Assembly (NCBI GenBank): GCA_028682985.1
Contig: JAJRAE010000158.1
Span: forward strand, 1 to 8,514
Direction: 5' to 3'
Origin: Methanobacterium sp.
GTDB lineage: Archaea > Methanobacteriota > Methanobacteria > Methanobacteriales > Methanobacteriaceae
DNA length: 8,514 bases
A program made the translations under genes and the position numbers. This document shows, piece by piece, positions 5,975-8,514 of this stretch. Below the pieces are notes generated by a model. That model ran no database searches and was not told where the DNA came from. It worked only from the letters and a program-made list of their open reading frames with translations. The stretch's first letter is position 1. Every line of letters starts with the position of its first letter.

Positions 5975-6163
5975 GTGGCAAACTATAACAGTTCACTTAA
6001 AAGCAACTTTTTAAAAGTAAAATGCATCGACTGCGGAAACCAGCAGATAATCTTTGACCACGCAGCCAGCAACGTCCAATGCATAATATGCGGTAAAACT
6101 TTAGTTAAACCTAAAGGCGGAAAATCTGAGATAGTTGCACAGATAATAGAAGTATTAGACTAA
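5975..6163 (+). CDS. rps27e: 30S ribosomal protein S27e
   Basis: S27e is a small zinc-ribbon protein of the archaeal/eukaryotic small ribosomal subunit. The 62-residue product has its four ligands as C17-x2-C20 (KCIDCGNQQ) and C36-x2-C39 (QCIICGKTL), followed by the usual KPKGGKSEI tail. It starts with GTG four bases after the rpl44e stop. The ribosome binding site GAGGT at 5964-5968 lies over the end of rpl44e, six bases before the GTG, so translation is probably coupled. The length is normal for the family. Confidence 0.96.
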   Translation: MANYNSSLKSNFLKVKCIDCGNQQIIFDHAASNVQCIICGKTLVKPKGGKSEIVAQIIEVLD

Positions 6164-6230
6164 TGATAAATTTATTCAGAATTTTTATTATTAGTGGAAC
6201 CAGCATAAAAACTGGATTTAAGGTGTTTTA

Positions 6231-7010
6231 ATGGTAAGAATGAGAAAAGAATGGCCAGATGAAGGAGATCTGGTAGTCGCAACTGTACATAAGGTTTTAA
6301 ATTACGGTGCTTTTGCCAATCTCGAGGAATACCCTGAAAAAGAGGCCTTCATACACATATCCGAGGTTTCTTCTGGTTGGGTTAAAAATATTCGGGACTA
6401 TGTCCGGGAAAACCAGAAAATAGTGGCAAAAGTATTACGAGTGAATCCACGCAAAGGACATGTTGATGTTTCCCTGAAAAGGATCAGGGAAGACCAGAGA
6501 ACCAGAAAAATCCAGCAGTGGAAAATAGAACAAAAAGCAGAGAAACTACTGGAATTTTCGGCAAAAAGCATCGATAAAAATTTGGATCAGGGTTATGAAG
6601 AAGTGGGATACTATCTGATGGATGAATTCGGAGATCTATACGGTGCATTTGAAACTGCGGCGGAAGAAGGAGCAGAATCCCTTATCAACAGAGAAGTAGA
6701 TAAAATATGGGCGGAAGCCATAACCGAAGTCGCTAAGAAAAACATCTCACCACCAGAAGTTCACATAACCGGATATGTAGACCTGAAAAGCTACGCATCC
6801 AACGGAGTGGAAGTTATTAAGGAAGCATTATTGTCAGTCAAAGATGATAACGTCCAGATACAATGTGTGGGAGCTCCCCGTTACCGTTTGACTGTTAAAT
6901 CGTCAGACTATATAGATGCTGAGACCATGCTTAAAAAAGCAGCCCAAGTAGCTATTGATGAAGTTGAAGAAGCTGGTGGAGAAGGCGAATTCTACCGTGA
7001 ATTAGAATGA
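6231..7010 (+). CDS. eif2a: Translation initiation factor 2 subunit alpha (aIF2-alpha)
   Basis: This is the alpha subunit of archaeal IF2, the alpha-beta-gamma complex that carries initiator methionyl-tRNA to the small ribosomal subunit; in archaea it also strengthens tRNA binding by the gamma subunit. The 259-residue product shows an S1-type OB fold at about 10-85 ending in GHVDVSLKRI, a helical middle domain at about 88-170, and a C-terminal alpha-beta domain that binds gamma from about 175 (VHITGYVDLKSYASNGVEVI). The position equivalent to the regulatory serine of eukaryotic eIF2-alpha falls in SEVSSGW (44-50). ATG 6231 is supported by AAGGTG at 6220-6225. The gap from rps27e is 67 bases. 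The stop codon overlaps the nop10 ATG as ATGA, which points to coupled translation. Confidence 0.97.
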   Translation: MVRMRKEWPDEGDLVVATVHKVLNYGAFANLEEYPEKEAFIHISEVSSGWVKNIRDYVRENQKIVAKVLRVNPRKGHVDVSLKRIREDQRTRKIQQWKIEQKAEKLLEFSAKSIDKNLDQGYEEVGYYLMDEFGDLYGAFETAAEEGAESLINREVDKIWAEAITEVAKKNISPPEVHITGYVDLKSYASNGVEVIKEALLSVKDDNVQIQCVGAPRYRLTVKSSDYIDAETMLKKAAQVAIDEVEEAGGEGEFYRELE

Positions 7011-7186
7011 AGATGAAGATGAAGAAGTGCCGTTCCTGTGATGAATACACAATTCAGGCGGAGTGTCCTTACTGTGGTGGGGATCTGCGTGAAATTTTCC
7101 CTCCCAAATATTCACCAGAAGATAAATACGGCAAATATAGAAGATTACTTAAAAAGCAAATTAAGGACCAAAAAGGAGCTGGTTAA
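7007..7186 (+). CDS. nop10: Small H/ACA RNP protein Nop10
   Basis: Nop10 is a core component of H/ACA ribonucleoproteins, binding the pseudouridine synthase Cbf5 and helping to position guide RNA for pseudouridylation of rRNA. The product is 59 residues: a zinc ribbon with C8-x2-C11 and C20-x2-C23, followed by the diagnostic FPPKYSPEDKYGKYRR segment (31-46) that wraps on Cbf5, and a lysine-rich tail. The ATG at 7007 overlaps the aIF2-alpha TGA as ATGA; it places seven residues before the first cysteine, as in other archaeal Nop10 proteins. In-frame ATGs at 7013 and 7019 arise from an ATGAAG triplication and are possible alternatives. No clear Shine-Dalgarno site precedes it, so coupling to aIF2-alpha is likely. 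The TAA abuts the ATG of the next gene. Confidence 0.95.
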   Translation: MKMKMKKCRSCDEYTIQAECPYCGGDLREIFPPKYSPEDKYGKYRRLLKKQIKDQKGAG

Positions 7187-7960
7187 ATGAAAAAAACCAT
7201 AATAAACCTTTTAGAGGAAGTTGAACTTAATGAACCAATCTTTATCGAAGCCCTTCCAGGAATTGGCCATGTGGGTAAACTGGTGGCAGAACATTTAATA
7301 CATGAATTAGGGGCTACAAAATTTGCAGAATTATACTCACCATCCTTCCCACCCCAGGTATTTGTGGGTGAGAACGGAATCATCGAACCCATGAGTAACG
7401 AATTCTACTTCCTTAAATCAGCTGGAGAAGATGAAAAGGATTACATAATATTGATTGGAAACACTCAAGGACTTAGTCCAGAGGGTCAATATGATATATG
7501 CGGTGCTATTATTGACTTTGTAGACAAATACGGGGTTAAAGACATATATACGTTAGGTGGACTGGGCACCGGTCAGCATGTGGAGAAAACCAAGGTAATG
7601 GGAGCTGCTACCACGAAAGAATTAGCATCAATGCTGGAAGAGCATGATGTTAAACTTAGATCAGCAGACGGCGGCATAATAGGTGCATCTGGATTACTTC
7701 TGGGCTTGGGTATGTCCAGGGGAATGCGGGGAGTATGTCTTATGGGTGAAACACCCGGCTACTTCATAGATGCAGATGCATCAAAGGCAGTATTAAACAC
7801 CCTGATCAGCATACTTAAACTGGACGTTGATGTGGCAAAACTGGAAGAAAGGGCAGAAGAAACCAGGAAGATGATATCCAAGGCCCAACAGATGGAGCAG
7901 GAAATGGCGGAAAGAATGCACATCGCCCCTGGTGAGGAAGATCTGCGCTACATTGGATAA
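7187..7960 (+). CDS. PAC2-family protein, putative archaeal proteasome assembly chaperone
   Basis: This 257-residue protein belongs to the archaeal PAC2 (DUF75) family, related to the eukaryotic proteasome assembly chaperone PAC2 and to archaeal PbaA/PbaB. Family signatures are EALPGIGHVGKLVAEHLI (21-38), the PQVFV block near 56-60, a TLGGLGTGQ turn (122-130) and the GASGLLLGLG stretch (166-175) before GETPGYFIDA. From about residue 216 a charged helix of roughly 30 residues, probably coiled coil, leads to a C-terminus of LRYIG. Related chaperones dock on the proteasome through a terminal hydrophobic-Tyr-X motif; here the tyrosine is third from the end but the order is not an exact match. The ATG directly follows the nop10 stop, with AAGGAG at 7173-7178. 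A role in proteasome assembly is inferred from the family. Confidence 0.88.
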   Translation: MKKTIINLLEEVELNEPIFIEALPGIGHVGKLVAEHLIHELGATKFAELYSPSFPPQVFVGENGIIEPMSNEFYFLKSAGEDEKDYIILIGNTQGLSPEGQYDICGAIIDFVDKYGVKDIYTLGGLGTGQHVEKTKVMGAATTKELASMLEEHDVKLRSADGGIIGASGLLLGLGMSRGMRGVCLMGETPGYFIDADASKAVLNTLISILKLDVDVAKLEERAEETRKMISKAQQMEQEMAERMHIAPGEEDLRYIG

Positions 7961-8010
7961 AATCCAAGGTTTAATGGGATTAAATCCAAACTCTAGTTGG
8001 ATAAATCCAT
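7953..8010. repeat. Three palindromes GGAT-N2/3-ATCC at 22-base period
   Basis: Three short palindromes start at 7955, 7977 and 7999, exactly 22 bases apart: GGATAAAATCC, GGATTAAATCC and GGATAAATCC. The first extends to TTGGAT-AAA-ATCCAA (7953-7967), a perfect six-base inverted repeat that includes the stop codon of the PAC2-family gene; the third extends to five-base arms. The first 13 bases of units one and two differ at a single position, so a tandem duplication is possible. The period is close to two turns of B-DNA. No known element is recognised. Confidence 0.6.
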
Positions 8011-8016
8011 AATACC

Positions 8017-8062
8017 TTTTCTAACTTCTTTTTTTAAATTTTATTTTCTATTAAACTTTTTT
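8017..8062 (+). terminator. Cluster of T-runs after the rpl44e operon
   Basis: TTTT at 8017, seven T at 8029-8035, TTTT at 8044 and six T at 8057-8062 form a series of T-tracts between the PAC2-family stop and the endoQ promoter. Such serial tracts fit archaeal intrinsic or factor-assisted termination of the upstream operon. Confidence 0.55.
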
Positions 8063-8073
8063 AATTAACAAAA

Positions 8074-8081
8074 TTTATATT
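8074..8081 (+). promoter_or_regulatory. TATA box of endoQ, giving a leaderless or nearly leaderless mRNA
   Basis: TTTATATT is a near-consensus methanogen TATA box with AAA before it as a partial B-recognition element. Its centre lies about 28 bases before the endoQ ATG, so transcription should start within about five bases of the start codon. No Shine-Dalgarno sequence is present. Confidence 0.5.
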
Positions 8082-8105
8082 CAAATTAACATAGAGTTAA
8101 TTAAA

Positions 8106-8514
8106 ATGATAATAAAAGCTGATTTACATATTCACGGACAGTACTCCATGGCAACTTCCAAAAAGATGGTTCCTAATGCCATGGCGCCTCAGGCCAAGCT
8201 TAAAGGACTGGATTTAGTGGCAACTGGAGACGCTCTGCACCAGAAGTATCTGCAAAATCTCCAAGAAACCCTAAAAGAAACTTCAGATGGTATATTCTCC
8301 CTTAAAAAGGATAATACAGGCGTTAAATTCCTTTTAACAGTAGAAGTTGAGGATAGAAAAAGAGTGCACCATCTGATACTTTTACCATCTTTTGACTCAG
8401 CTCATAATTTGCGGGAGGAGTTAAAGGGTAATTTGGATTCAGATGGAAGACCCAAGATCCGAATGGATGGAGCAGAGATAATGGACCTGGCTCATGCAAA
8501 CGGGTGTTTGGTTG
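8106..8514 (+). CDS. endoQ: Endonuclease Q (TIGR00375-type PHP-domain nuclease), N-terminal part (3' end outside window)
   Basis: The first 136 codons match the N-terminal PHP domain of the archaeal TIGR00375 family, identified as endonuclease Q, which nicks DNA 5' of uracil, hypoxanthine, xanthine and abasic sites and works with PCNA. Visible metal-site motifs are ADLHIHGQYSMATSK (5-19) with D6, H8 and H10, ATGDALH (39-45) with D42 and H45, and TVEVEDRKRVHHLILLPS (78-95) with E80 and H88/H89. The family is about 400 residues, so roughly one third is present; the zinc finger and C-terminal part, where any PCNA-interaction motif would lie, are outside the window. ATG 8106 is the only reasonable start. 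It has no ribosome binding site and a TATA-like box about 28 bases ahead, so it looks leaderless and separate from the upstream operon. Confidence 0.88.
   Translation, partial: MIIKADLHIHGQYSMATSKKMVPNAMAPQAKLKGLDLVATGDALHQKYLQNLQETLKETSDGIFSLKKDNTGVKFLLTVEVEDRKRVHHLILLPSFDSAHNLREELKGNLDSDGRPKIRMDGAEIMDLAHANGCLV

Noticed and set aside
6199..6215. Small hairpin CCAG/CTGG before the aIF2-alpha ribosome binding site
   Set aside because: Only four base pairs with an eight-base loop; too weak to call a regulatory structure.
7953..8010. CRISPR-like array
   Set aside because: Three copies of a 10-11 base palindrome at 22-base steps leave spacers of only about 11 bases; repeat and spacer are far too short and no cas gene is near.
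1..8514. Defence system, mobile element or other horizontally acquired island
   Set aside because: All genes but one are recognised core archaeal families in compatible order and composition; no integrase, transposase, terminal repeats or attachment sites are seen.

Overview
The window is a piece of an archaeal chromosome, most likely from a methanogen of the order Methanobacteriales (Methanobacterium-like). The evidence is the set of archaeal information-processing proteins (Dph2, Csl4, Rpo11, TFS, PCNA, Gins51, L44e, S27e, aIF2-alpha, Nop10, a PAC2-family chaperone, EndoQ), the AT-rich intergenic DNA with TTTATA-type boxes, strong GGAGG/GAGGTGAT ribosome binding sites, and oligo-T gene ends. 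The genus is inferred from general sequence resemblance only. All fifteen supported genes lie on the + strand. I see no tRNA, rRNA, CRISPR array, insertion sequence or prophage.

Layout. (1) 1-437: C-terminal end of dph2. (2) 629-1507: csl4 and rpo11, three bases apart, ending at an oligo-T stretch. (3) 1579-2630: a DUF99/endonuclease-dU family protein, then a Nudix hydrolase of the ADP-ribose pyrophosphatase type. (4) 2780-3825: transcript-cleavage factor TFS, then an unrecognised two-helix membrane protein with a lysine-rich disordered N-terminus. (5) 3886-5567: PCNA and, overlapping its stop codon by one base, a GINS subunit of the Gins51 type with an unusually long linker. (6) 5689-7960: a tight operon of rpl44e, rps27e, aIF2-alpha, nop10 and a PAC2-family proteasome-assembly-chaperone-like gene. 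nop10 is only 59 codons, joined by an ATGA overlap upstream and a TAA/ATG abutment downstream. (7) 7953-8105: a non-coding stretch with three small palindromes at an exact 22-base period, several T-runs and a TATA-like box. (8) 8106-8514: the N-terminal third or so of endonuclease Q, cut by the window edge.

Functionally this is a core information-processing neighbourhood: translation factor modification and initiation, ribosome and RNA-modification parts, transcription, RNA decay, the replication clamp and CMG-helicase component, and two putative nucleases for deaminated bases. It is mostly conserved, ordinary archaeal gene content, and I do not see a new defence or mobile system. The points most worth a second look are the 22-base-periodic palindromes before endoQ, the long GINS linker, the unknown membrane protein between tfs and pcn, and two deaminated-base repair candidates flanking the clamp genes, both with leaderless-looking promoters.
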